Assembly: GCA_965206125.1 (NCBI GenBank)
Contig: CBDBIN010000043.1
Coordinates: 1-64,000 of the forward strand
DNA from: CAXWPM01 sp965206125
Lineage (GTDB): Bacteria; Acidobacteriota; Terriglobia; 20CM-2-55-15
Length of the DNA stretch: 64,000 nt
Reading direction: 5' to 3'
Positions 25,750-33,907 of this stretch are shown in pieces. The position numbers and the translations under genes are program-made. The notes beneath the pieces are model-generated. The model was not told the DNA's origin. It saw nothing but the letters and a program-made list of their open reading frames with translations, and did not search any database. How positions within the stretch are numbered: the stretch's first letter is position 1; the number at the start of each line of letters is the position of its first letter.

Positions 25750-28482
25750 CTAATGATTCAGCGCAAACTCGATGCCGTTCAGGAGCGCCCATTGGACGTT
25801 TTCCGCACCCCGGCGACGATCCCGCTCGAATGCTTGAAGCGCGACCTCGGCTTCTTCGGGGCTCGGCGTCCTGGCCAGTGTCGCCAGGAAGAGCTCCTCG
25901 ATGATCTCGACATCGCTTCGGTCTGATTCAAGCAACTGCTGAACGCGGCTGTTTTCTTCGGCCAGGACGCGGGAGTTCACGACGTCCGAACCCGTCATCA
26001 GGAGCGCCTGCAGCGTCGAAGGCCGGTTCCCGTCCGGCGGTTGCGCCGCCCGATTCCCCTGGAAGAAGGCCTGCATCAGCGAGGTGATCTCTCCGTAGTC
26101 ACCGCGCCGTCCAACATCGCTCGGACTTGCCAGTGCAAGGACCCGATCCACGCGACCGCCCCCGAAGTTGTACTCCTGCGGCCGGTCCGTCGCGCGCGTA
26201 ATCGCATCGATAATCTCCGGCCCCCGCAGCAGACGCACGTACTTCCTGGCGTAGTAGGGCGTGTATGCTTCGTCCCACTCACCGGGGAAGCGTGCCGACA
26301 ACTGGTAGGCGCTCGACTTCATGATCGTCTTGATCAGGTGCTGCACGCTGGTGTCGTTGCTCATGAACTCCCGTGCCAACGCGTCGAGCAGGTCCGGGTT
26401 TGTCGGCTGGACCGTCCACGGCGTCGGGGGAGGGTTTTCCGGATCGAGTCTCGCCAGGTCGAATCCGTCATAAGGGGCGACGAACGGCACCGTCATCAGC
26501 CGGCCCCATACCAGGTTCACCGTCGCACGCCCGAACTGGATGTTCTCGGTCAACATGCGTGCCAGTTCCGCCCGAGGGTTGACGTCGGGGTCGGCGCCCT
26601 CGCCCGTCAGGAAGAACGCCGGCGACCACATGCCGCCATATCGCGGGAAGCGATTGAGACTCGCCGTCATGAACGGGGCGTCGTGGTCGGTGTCGTAGCC
26701 CGGGGCCAGATCGTCAATCACCTGATCCCCGTTGCCCGTATTTTTCGAACGGTCGTCCCAGGCGCTGAGCATGCGCGTACGACCCAGGAATGCGGATTGG
26801 CGGAAGAATTCTTCTCGCGTCTTTCCGGCCAGGTACAGGTTGATCGACTCCAGGTGTCCCTCACCATCGTGGCAGGAAACGCACGTCGTGTTGATGCCGA
26901 GGAAGATCCGCGCGACATCGACGTTGAACTCGTCGATCGAATCCAGTCGGTTCGAAACCCGGAAGTCGTCCGCGCTGTCGGGGAGATTGTTGACGCCGAC
27001 ATTGTTCCTGCCGATCAGGCCAAGAGCGGGGATCATGCTGTGACTCTTGCCGACAGCGGTCAACAGGTCGTGGACAACATCGCGGTATGGCCGGTCCACG
27101 CGAAGCCACTCTTTGTTCCAGAAGTGGAACCCGTTCTTGCCGCGGCCCGTACGTCCGGTCAACCGGAACAGGTCACCCCAGAACCAGGCCCACTGTTCGG
27201 CAAACGCTTCGGTTCCGACGAGCGCGTCGATCAACTTGTCGCGCTTTGTCGGATCGCTGCTGGCGATAAACTCCCGCACGGCCTGGACCGGTGGAAGCTG
27301 ACCTGTGGCGTCGATGTAGACGCGACGGATGAACTCGGCGTCGGACGAGGGACCGGCATGAGGTATCCCATCACGCTCGATCCTGCCGAAGACGTGATCG
27401 TCGATCAGGTTCCGACGAACAAGCGGTCCGGTGGCGCCGCCACCGGGAAGTTCTCGGGCGATCGTCTCGGTGAAGCGCGCCGCTTCGGATTCGGCACCGT
27501 CGGGCGCGAAAACTCCTCGATGCGCTTCCTCCATCACCTGTTCCGCCTGAGCCTGGGCCAACGACTCTTGCCCCTCATTGGAGGTACCGGTGTAGATGAA
27601 TTTCTTCAGGCTGGAACCGCGGTTCGACGCGACATAGACGTTGCCCATCCGATCGACATCGATGCCGTGAGCCATCTGGGCCCCTTCGATGACGTCGACC
27701 AACGTGCCGTCGAGATCCGTGATCGCCACGCGGTTGAGAATCCCGTCGGCGATGAAGACGCGGTTGTCATGGATGGCCAGGCCATAAGGGTTCCCGATAT
27801 CCGCCCACTGTTCGATGAAGCGTCCCTGGGCATCGAAGACCTGAACGCGATCGTTCTCCCTGTCGGCAACGAGCACGCGTCCCCTGGGATCGATCACTAC
27901 TGAGTGCGGGAGGTTGAACTGGCCGGGACCATCGCCTCGCGTACCCCACGACCTCATGAACGTTCCGTCGGGCGCGAACATCGCAACTCGAGAATTGCCG
28001 TAGCCGTCGGACACATAGAAATTCCCATTGGGCGCGACGGCGACATCGGTCGGTCGGTTGAACGTGTCCGGGCCGTCACCGGCGACATCATACTTGCCCA
28101 GGGTCATCAGCAGCGTTCCGTCCGGACTGAACTTCTTGACCTGGTGGCCCTGCCCGTCGGTCACCCAGATGTAGCCGTCATGATCGACACGGATTCCGTG
28201 CGTCCATTTCGCGACCCCTTCCCCCCACTCGCGAACGAACCGGCCCATCGCGTCGAATGTGAAGATCGGGCCTTCCCGTCTGAAGGCATGAATCCAGCCG
28301 CGGGCATCGGCGGCCGCCCAAGACACGGCGCCCCATTCGGTACCGTCGGGCAACTCGGCCCAGTCCCCATCAAGCGTATAACTGCCGCTCGGTTCGAGCG
28401 TCGCCACCGATTGCGCATGGACACCGGCAAGCCAGATGCTTGCACCCGTTGCGAACGCGATCAGGCAGATAAGTTTCCGCAT
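25750..28482 (-). CDS. NHL-repeat beta-propeller fused to DUF1549/DUF1553 with a c-type haem motif
   Basis: A 910-residue secreted protein: signal peptide (LICLIAFATGASIWLAGVHA), NHL six-bladed propeller (about 40-300; repeated blades such as GPGQFNLPHSVVIDPRGRVLVADREN), then DUF1549 (AEFIRRVYIDATGQLPP, NKEWLRVDRPYRDVV) and DUF1553 (MTENIQFGRATVNLVWGRLM, MKSSAYQLS). One haem motif CVSCH lies near residue 535. DUF1549/DUF1553 proteins usually bear cytochrome domains; fusion to an NHL propeller is unusual. It leads the operon with DUF1501 and SUMF1-type genes. GGAGGATCC precedes the ATG. Possibly a periplasmic redox or polymer-binding factor; this is inference. Confidence 0.88.
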   Translation of the reverse strand: MRKLICLIAFATGASIWLAGVHAQSVATLEPSGSYTLDGDWAELPDGTEWGAVSWAAADARGWIHAFRREGPIFTFDAMGRFVREWGEGVAKWTHGIRVDHDGYIWVTDGQGHQVKKFSPDGTLLMTLGKYDVAGDGPDTFNRPTDVAVAPNGNFYVSDGYGNSRVAMFAPDGTFMRSWGTRGDGPGQFNLPHSVVIDPRGRVLVADRENDRVQVFDAQGRFIEQWADIGNPYGLAIHDNRVFIADGILNRVAITDLDGTLVDVIEGAQMAHGIDVDRMGNVYVASNRGSSLKKFIYTGTSNEGQESLAQAQAEQVMEEAHRGVFAPDGAESEAARFTETIARELPGGGATGPLVRRNLIDDHVFGRIERDGIPHAGPSSDAEFIRRVYIDATGQLPPVQAVREFIASSDPTKRDKLIDALVGTEAFAEQWAWFWGDLFRLTGRTGRGKNGFHFWNKEWLRVDRPYRDVVHDLLTAVGKSHSMIPALGLIGRNNVGVNNLPDSADDFRVSNRLDSIDEFNVDVARIFLGINTTCVSCHDGEGHLESINLYLAGKTREEFFRQSAFLGRTRMLSAWDDRSKNTGNGDQVIDDLAPGYDTDHDAPFMTASLNRFPRYGGMWSPAFFLTGEGADPDVNPRAELARMLTENIQFGRATVNLVWGRLMTVPFVAPYDGFDLARLDPENPPPTPWTVQPTNPDLLDALAREFMSNDTSVQHLIKTIMKSSAYQLSARFPGEWDEAYTPYYARKYVRLLRGPEIIDAITRATDRPQEYNFGGGRVDRVLALASPSDVGRRGDYGEITSLMQAFFQGNRAAQPPDGNRPSTLQALLMTGSDVVNSRVLAEENSRVQQLLESDRSDVEIIEELFLATLARTPSPEEAEVALQAFERDRRRGAENVQWALLNGIEFALNH

Positions 28483-28612
28483 GGATCCTCCGGTAAACGT
28501 TGCTCGTCATTCTACTCGATTGAGGCTTGATTCGACCAAGCATCAATGACCTGGTAACGTCGTGAATCCCCGGCCGTTAGGCGCCGGACCAGGATTCACT
28601 ATAATTGCTGGT

Positions 28613-29158
28613 ATGGCGGGCAAGTTCGGACTCTTCGCATCGTTCTGGCTGTACCCGATCCTTGCAGGAATTTTGTTCCTTTGGGTTCGAGCCGACGAAG
28701 CGCCCCTTTCGCCCTTGGACTACATATTGTGGATCCTGTCGGGTGGGCTGCTCTGGACGTTGGTCGAATATGGGCTGCATCGGTTTGTCTTTCACTCCGC
28801 TCCGTCGAACCCGCGCCTCGCTCGCATCGTGCATGGGCTGCATCTGGACCACCATCACGACCCGCGCGACGCAAGGAAGATTCTGGTCCGACCGCAGACG
28901 AGCCTACCGCTGTCTGTAGTTATTTTGGGAGTGACCTATTGGGGTTCCGGGAGCCCGGTCGAAGCAGCCGGCATCATGACGGGAGTCTGGGCGGGGTTTC
29001 TCTACTACGAATGGGTGCACTACCGCGTGCACACGAGCTCTTCGCTGCGCCATGGGATGGACGGACAACGACGGCGACACTTCCACCACCATTTCATCGA
29101 CGACAGGAAGCGCTTCGGCGTGACTTCCCCGTTATGGGATTGGGTTTTTAGAACTTAA
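28613..29158 (+). CDS. Sterol desaturase/fatty acid hydroxylase superfamily protein
   Basis: A 181-residue membrane di-iron oxygenase. Histidine clusters of the superfamily are present in order: HRFVFH, HGLHLDHHHDP, HYRVH and HFHHHFID. Four hydrophobic segments flank them. It would hydroxylate or desaturate a lipid chain. The start at 28613 follows the sequence ACTATAATTGCTGGT and has no strong Shine-Dalgarno. The stop codon overlaps a perfect inverted repeat at 29157-29186. Confidence 0.87.
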   Translation: MAGKFGLFASFWLYPILAGILFLWVRADEAPLSPLDYILWILSGGLLWTLVEYGLHRFVFHSAPSNPRLARIVHGLHLDHHHDPRDARKILVRPQTSLPLSVVILGVTYWGSGSPVEAAGIMTGVWAGFLYYEWVHYRVHTSSSLRHGMDGQRRRHFHHHFIDDRKRFGVTSPLWDWVFRT

Positions 29159-29186
29159 ATAGGGACAGGCACCTATGTCCCTATTT
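29157..29186. repeat. Short intergenic palindrome, GGGACAGG-type (possible terminator)
   Basis: Perfect 11-base arms AAATAGGGACA and TGTCCCTATTT flank an eight-base loop, starting inside the stop codon of the desaturase-like gene. It belongs to the same family as 30692-30707, 30772-30801, 33256-33285 and 51371-51394. It could end transcription, although it has no strong U-tract. Confidence 0.65.
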
Positions 29187-29275
29187 ATGCGGCGCCCTAG
29201 AGGCAGGATTTGGAGAACGTCGAGTACTTCGGCTGTGGGGCAGCATGAAACGGTCGGGGCTGCCCCCTCTGGACG

Positions 29276-30661
29276 CTAGCGTCGGGGCAGAATCCGCAAT
29301 TCCCGCAGCATCGTCTGGAACGTCTGCTCGTAACGGTCGAAGTCCCGCTCGGGCGCCACGCCGACGAAGTAGAACAGACGGCCGTCGGGCACCAGAACGG
29401 TCAGCAACCAGTCACGTTCGGGCCCCCCGAACGGAGACTCGCCGAGCAGCATTGTCGACAGCGCACTTCGGCCCGCAAGCTGGCCGCGCCGGTACCCCCG
29501 CTCGACCCGGAGCGCATTGGAACGCCTCAGGTTGTCGATCAACTGGTCGGTCGCGTCTTCCAGCGTGATTCGACCACGCCGATCAGGTCGCGGCTCGAAA
29601 ACTGCGACCAGCATGCCGTAGGCGACCAGACTGCCGCCCGGGCCCGCCAACCCGCCCTCTGGAGCAAACGTCAGCGACTCGCGACCCTCGAACACGCGCC
29701 AGTTGTTGGGGTAGGCCAGCCTCAAAGTAGGGCTCTCGTACAGCCGGTACCGTCCTGATGGACGTTCGGGACGGCGATCGTCCCGACGGTCTTCCCTTGC
29801 GGTCGGTCGGCGCTCGCCTGGCTTCGCCTCGGGGACATCCGCGAGCCGGTCCTTGACGCGGCGAAAATCGGAGAAGTTATCGCGATAGCGCGCCGGCGGA
29901 TCACCCAGCTTCGCGAGTTCGTCCCGGACGCTGTCGATTCGGTTTTCCGGGTTGGGATGGCTCTTGAAGAACTCCACACCACCGCCGCCCTCCTCGGCGA
30001 GCTTCTCGAAGAACTCGCTCATACCCGTGGGGTCGATCCCGGCATCGTAGAGAATCTGGGCGCCCATCAAGTCTGCCTGCCGCTCGGCGTCGCGAGAAAA
30101 CTTGAGAAAAAGCGAACTCGCTCCAAAGCCGATGCCAAGTTGCGTCAAGATCGATCCGACACCGGAGCCACCACCGAAGATACCCCCGAGGATCGCCAGC
30201 GGAGCCTGCGCGATGTAGGCCTTCGATGCCTGGTTCGTCCCATGACGCATCGCCACGTGGGCGATTTCGTGGGCCATCACGCCTGCCAGCTCTGCCTCGC
30301 GGTCCGCAGCTTCGATGATTCCCCGATGGACGAAGATGAACCCGCCCGGAAGCGCAAAAGCGTTGATCGATGAATCGTTGACGAGCTTGAACTGGTAAGG
30401 GTAATCCTCCCCGGGTGCCACCGAGGCCAGGGATCGGCCGAGGCGGTTAAGATAACCCTCGAGTTGGACATCATCGATGATCGGCAGCTCCCGCTCCGCT
30501 TCCATCGCCACCTCGCGGCCCATCTCGACGTCCTGCTCGGGTGAAAAGACGTTGAATCCGGGCTTGAGCTCGGTCCGCTGTGCCACGCCAGGCTGGGCTG
30601 TCACCAGCACCAGCGCGATAACCAGGATCGCGGTCTGAATCGGTCGTCCCTTACGGTTCAT
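29276..30661 (-). CDS. M48 family metallopeptidase (BepA/LoiP-like), periplasmic
   Basis: A 461-residue secreted zinc peptidase: signal peptide ending at GVAQRTE, HEIAH zinc motif (AGVMAHEIAHVAMRHG) and the third-ligand region RDAERQADLMGAQILYDAG. After the peptidase domain come a basic, Arg/Asp/Pro-rich linker (about 275-305) and a C-terminal domain of about 150 residues with alternating strands, unlike BepA's TPR tail. It may clear or process outer-membrane proteins. It starts with ATG after GAGGCATCG and is convergent with the desaturase-like gene. Confidence 0.9.
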   Translation of the reverse strand: MNRKGRPIQTAILVIALVLVTAQPGVAQRTELKPGFNVFSPEQDVEMGREVAMEAERELPIIDDVQLEGYLNRLGRSLASVAPGEDYPYQFKLVNDSSINAFALPGGFIFVHRGIIEAADREAELAGVMAHEIAHVAMRHGTNQASKAYIAQAPLAILGGIFGGGSGVGSILTQLGIGFGASSLFLKFSRDAERQADLMGAQILYDAGIDPTGMSEFFEKLAEEGGGGVEFFKSHPNPENRIDSVRDELAKLGDPPARYRDNFSDFRRVKDRLADVPEAKPGERRPTAREDRRDDRRPERPSGRYRLYESPTLRLAYPNNWRVFEGRESLTFAPEGGLAGPGGSLVAYGMLVAVFEPRPDRRGRITLEDATDQLIDNLRRSNALRVERGYRRGQLAGRSALSTMLLGESPFGGPERDWLLTVLVPDGRLFYFVGVAPERDFDRYEQTFQTMLRELRILPRR

Positions 30662-30691
30662 CGATGCCTCCCCACGGCTCGGGATTGGAAC

Positions 30692-30801
30692 AGGCTCCCC
30701 TGTCCCCCCTGTTTCGCCACAGCAATTTCAGGATTCGATCCATTGCCAAGAGTGTAATAGCTATAGGGGCCATAAGGGGACAGGGGAGCCTATCCCCTTA
30801 T
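30692..30801. repeat. Inverted pair of the 16-base GGGGACAGG repeat
   Basis: The sequence GGGGACAGGGGAGCCT occurs at 30776-30791 and, as its exact complement, at 30692-30707. The second copy is itself embedded in a palindrome (ATAAGGGGA at 30772 and TCCCCTTAT at 30793). A third identical 16-mer is at 51372-51387. The 200-base gap between the M48 and aldehyde dehydrogenase genes holds nothing else I can support. Confidence 0.7.
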
Positions 30802-30859
30802 TGTTGGACCGATACAATGCAGTTTAGGAAGAAGAATTTTCCCGGTTCGGTTCACGTTG

Positions 30860-32227
30860 CTAGCGCTCCCGGTAGATCGTCTTGATGTTGACGAACTCGC
30901 GGATGCCGTAGGCGGACAATTCCCTGCCGTAGCCGGACTCCTTGATGCCCCCGAACGGTAGCCGGGGATCGGATCTCACGAAACCGTTGATGAAGCACGA
31001 GCCCGCTTCGATTCGGGCTGCAACGCGCTCGGCCTGATCCTGATCGGCGGTGTAAACGGCGGCCCCAAGCCCGAACACCGTGTCGTTGGCCACATCGATG
31101 GCCTCCGCCTCATCCTCGACCGCAATCACGGCAGCCACCGGCCCAAACATCTCTTCCTCATAGGCCGGCATTCCCTTCCGAACATCGGCAAGAACGGTCG
31201 GCGGGTAGAAGGCGCCGGAGACGCCGGGAACCTTTCCGCCCAGCAGCAGGCGAGCACCGGCGTCGACGCTTCGGCGCACTTGATCGTGCAGTTCGTCCCG
31301 CAGGTCATGGCGCGCCTGAGGGCCGATCTGGGTCTCGTCCTCGGTCGGGTCTCCCATCCGGTAAGATCGCATCCGGTCGACCAGCAGCGTTTCGAATCGC
31401 CCGCGTATGGACGAAAGCACGATGAAGCGCTTGGCCGCGATGCAACTCTGGCCGCCGTTGACCAGCCGGGCGGCGGCGCAGCTCTCCACCGTTTTCTCCA
31501 GAGCGCGATCGTCCAGGATCAGGTAAGGATCACTGCCGCCCAGCTCGAGGACCGCCTTCTTGAGCCTGGACGCGGCCCGTGCCGCCACGGCTTTTCCGGC
31601 CTCGGTGCTTCCTGTCAGCGTGACGGCCCGAACCGCGGGGTTGTCGACAACGCCGCCCACCCGGGCCGATCCGATCATCAGCGTTCGGAAGATGTCCTCG
31701 GGGAAACCGGCATCCCGGACGACTTTCTCAATCTCGAGTGCGCATCCCGGCACGTTCGAGGCGTGTTTGAGCAAGCCCCCGTTACCCGCCATCAAAGCGG
31801 GCGCAAGAAACCGAAAAACCTGCCAGAACGGAAAATTCCATGGCATCACGGCGAGGATGACGCCGAGAGGCTCAAAGACAACCCGGCTGCGAACGGCATC
31901 GGTGGCCACCTCCTCGGTGGCCAGGAACTCCTCCGCCTTTTCCGCGTAGTAGTCGCAACCCCAGGCGCACTTTTCGGCCTCGGCCCGTCCCTGAACGACG
32001 GGTTTGCCCATTTCCGAAGCCATGAGTGTCGCGTATGTGTCCCTCCGCTCGCGCAGGAGTCGTCCCACCTCACGCATCCGGGAGGACCGCTCAGCGAAGT
32101 CGACATCGCGCCACTCACGCTGGGCGCGGGCAACACGACCGATGATGGCGCTCACCTCATCTGCGGAGTGCTCGTCGTAGGTTTGAATCGTGTTGCCGGT
32201 GCTGGGATTGATCGCTTCAATGGGCAT
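30860..32227 (-). CDS. NAD(P)-dependent succinate-semialdehyde dehydrogenase family protein
   Basis: A 455-residue aldehyde dehydrogenase with the MPIEAINPSTGNTIQTYDEHS start seen in short SSADH (Sad/GabD-like) enzymes. The catalytic Cys lies in NGGQSCIAAKRF and the general-base Glu in LELGGSDPYLIL; the coenzyme site includes FTGST-type LTGSTEAGKAVA. It oxidises succinate semialdehyde or a related aldehyde in the cytosol. AGGGCG precedes the ATG. The next upstream gene on the same strand (NMT1-like) is 78 bases away across an AT-rich spacer. Confidence 0.9.
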   Translation of the reverse strand: MPIEAINPSTGNTIQTYDEHSADEVSAIIGRVARAQREWRDVDFAERSSRMREVGRLLRERRDTYATLMASEMGKPVVQGRAEAEKCAWGCDYYAEKAEEFLATEEVATDAVRSRVVFEPLGVILAVMPWNFPFWQVFRFLAPALMAGNGGLLKHASNVPGCALEIEKVVRDAGFPEDIFRTLMIGSARVGGVVDNPAVRAVTLTGSTEAGKAVAARAASRLKKAVLELGGSDPYLILDDRALEKTVESCAAARLVNGGQSCIAAKRFIVLSSIRGRFETLLVDRMRSYRMGDPTEDETQIGPQARHDLRDELHDQVRRSVDAGARLLLGGKVPGVSGAFYPPTVLADVRKGMPAYEEEMFGPVAAVIAVEDEAEAIDVANDTVFGLGAAVYTADQDQAERVAARIEAGSCFINGFVRSDPRLPFGGIKESGYGRELSAYGIREFVNIKTIYRER

Positions 32228-32305
32228 TCATCGCCCTGCTTACTTTGAAGTTAAGTAAAATTTATTCAATAGATAGATAACCATATATTATCTATTACTT
32301 TATAG

Positions 32306-33196
32306 TTAGGCGGCAGTGGGCGGCTCCACGACCACATCTGAATATCGGTATCGTCGCGGGATACCGCCGCTCTCGAGGAACACGTCCAGAGCCTGTTCGT
32401 ACAGGGTTTCGGGAATCCGAGGGTCTTCGGGCCAGCAGCCGATCCGCTGGTAACCCAAAACGGCATCCTCCAATGCGTCAGCACTGACCGCTTCGAAGTA
32501 AGTCCCGAGGCGCCCGGCGATCTGGGCCGGCGCCGTAGACCGAACCCAGCGCAGGGAGTTTCGGTAGGCGCGCATAAATGCAGCCGCCCCGGCGGTCTCG
32601 AGGTAGTCCGGTGATGCCATGATACTGCTGAAGGCGACCATCGGCATGGCTGCTCCGACGGAAGCGGCGACACGGCCGACGCCGTCGCGCTCCAACTGCT
32701 GCGGCCAGGGGCCTTGTTGATGGACGAAATCGCCACTGCCTTCGCGAAAAGTCCGGTCCATCTGATCCGGCGTGCCCGCCTCAATCAACCGGACCTTCAT
32801 CCAGTCCACTCCCTGCCGTCTTGCGGCGTAGCGGAGCATGGCCATCGGTTGCGGTCCCTGGTCGGCAATCAGCTCCCTGCCTTCAAGGTCCTTCCAATTA
32901 AACGACTTATCCTCTCTGGAGGTGATCCAGAAGCCATCCCTCTGGTTGATCTGGGCGAAGTGAACCGGCAGGTTTCGCGCACCCCGCTCGATCCTCCCCC
33001 AATTGGACGACACGGCCGCCTGGACAACGTCCACCTCGCCGGCCGCCAACATGTCGAAGGTCCCGCGGTCGGGCGGTTTGACCGAATAGACCCCTTCCAG
33101 GCCTTCGTTTTCCATGAATCCGGCCGCCACCGTCGCGATCAACGGTGTATAGAAAACAGCGTGCCGGGACACCACGATGCGGATGCGCTCGGACAT
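32306..33196 (-). CDS. NMT1/THI5-like substrate-binding-type protein without signal peptide
   Basis: A 296-residue periplasmic-binding-protein-like fold of the NMT1/SsuA/THI5 group: IVVSRHAVFYTPLIATVAAGFMENEG opens it, and WKDLEGRELIADQGPQPMAMLRYAARRQG matches the family's second lobe. There is no signal sequence or lipobox, and no ABC transporter gene adjoins, so it is probably cytoplasmic: an enzyme or sensor rather than a transporter subunit. ATG at 33196 is preferred over GTG at 33205. Confidence 0.8.
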   Translation of the reverse strand: MSERIRIVVSRHAVFYTPLIATVAAGFMENEGLEGVYSVKPPDRGTFDMLAAGEVDVVQAAVSSNWGRIERGARNLPVHFAQINQRDGFWITSREDKSFNWKDLEGRELIADQGPQPMAMLRYAARRQGVDWMKVRLIEAGTPDQMDRTFREGSGDFVHQQGPWPQQLERDGVGRVAASVGAAMPMVAFSSIMASPDYLETAGAAAFMRAYRNSLRWVRSTAPAQIAGRLGTYFEAVSADALEDAVLGYQRIGCWPEDPRIPETLYEQALDVFLESGGIPRRYRYSDVVVEPPTAA

Positions 33197-33255
33197 TCGC
33201 TCCACCCTACCCCACGTGGGGGTCCGCGAACAGAGGAAGTCTAGCAGCCTGTATT

Positions 33256-33285
33256 AATTAGGGACATCGGTGCCTGTCCCCATTT
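33256..33285. repeat. Short intergenic palindrome, GGGACAGG-type
   Basis: AATTAGGGACA and TGTCCCCATTT (nine of eleven pairs) flank TCGGTGCC. It is a member of the same dispersed family as 29157-29186 and 51371-51394. The rest of the 200-base gap before the ECF sigma gene shows no clear promoter. Confidence 0.55.
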
Positions 33286-33401
33286 ATCGCTTGAACTTTT
33301 GGTGGTCGGCGGACGTAAATGGGAGTAGATATGGGCACTTCCACGGAATTTCCTGTTAATAGTCCTCGCTGACCGCCGTCATCATGGGTGGAGAAAGACG
33401 A

Positions 33402-33907
33402 ATGACAACACCAGTTGAAGTCAAGGCTACCCCAGTGGCAGCGCCCAGCAAGGAACTCGAACAGGTATTCATGGATCACTACGACATGGTCTACCGGACC
33501 GCGTATCGAGTGACCGGCAACGGCGATGACGCCGAAGACGTACTCCAGACCCTGTTCGTCCGTCTGCTGCGGCGTGAGACCATGCCTCAGCTCGAACGCG
33601 GATGGCCCGCGTACCTTCATCGGGCCGCCGTCAATCTATCACGGACATGGAGCCGTTGATCCGCGACAAACGCCCCGGGCCTGCCCGCCAGCACAACAGT
33701 TCCGAGCTGGGGGATAAGCTGAGAGAAGCCCTCGCCGACATGAACCCACGATCCGCCCAGGTCTTCGTCCTGAGGCATGTCGAGGGTCACTCGAACGGTG
33801 AGATCGCCCGCATGTTGAGCACCTCGACTGGTTCCATCGCCGTCACGTTGTTTAGAGCGCGCAGCAGTCTCCGTAAATCCCTGAGCTCGTTCCGAGGAGG
33901 TCAGTAA
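33402..33907 (+). pseudogene. ECF-type RNA polymerase sigma factor, split by a frameshift
   Basis: The sigma-2 region (MDHYDMVYRTAYRVTGNGDD, AEDVLQTLFVRLLRR) lies in the first frame, which stops at 33657-33659. The sigma-4 region (LADMNPRSAQVFVLRHVEGH, IARMLSTSTGSIAVTLFRAR) lies in another frame and ends at 33907, overlapping the next gene's ATG by one base. One extra G in the GG at 33643-33644 would give NLSRDMEPLIRDKRPG and one continuous ~168-residue sigma factor. ATG at 33647 could also restart translation inside the overlap. No slippery site is present. A sequencing indel, a lesion or two-part translation are all possible. The Shine-Dalgarno GGTGGAG supports the start at 33402. Confidence 0.85.

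Noticed and set aside
26041..27903. Long open frame (about 620 codons) on the plus strand opposite the NHL-DUF1549/DUF1553 gene
   Set aside because: It is an antisense shadow of a GC-rich coding region; its product shows no domain and the opposite strand has clear motifs, signal peptide and ribosome-binding site.
33640..33660. Programmed ribosomal frameshift in the ECF sigma gene
   Set aside because: No slippery heptamer or downstream structure is visible; a one-base indel or reinitiation explains the data more simply.
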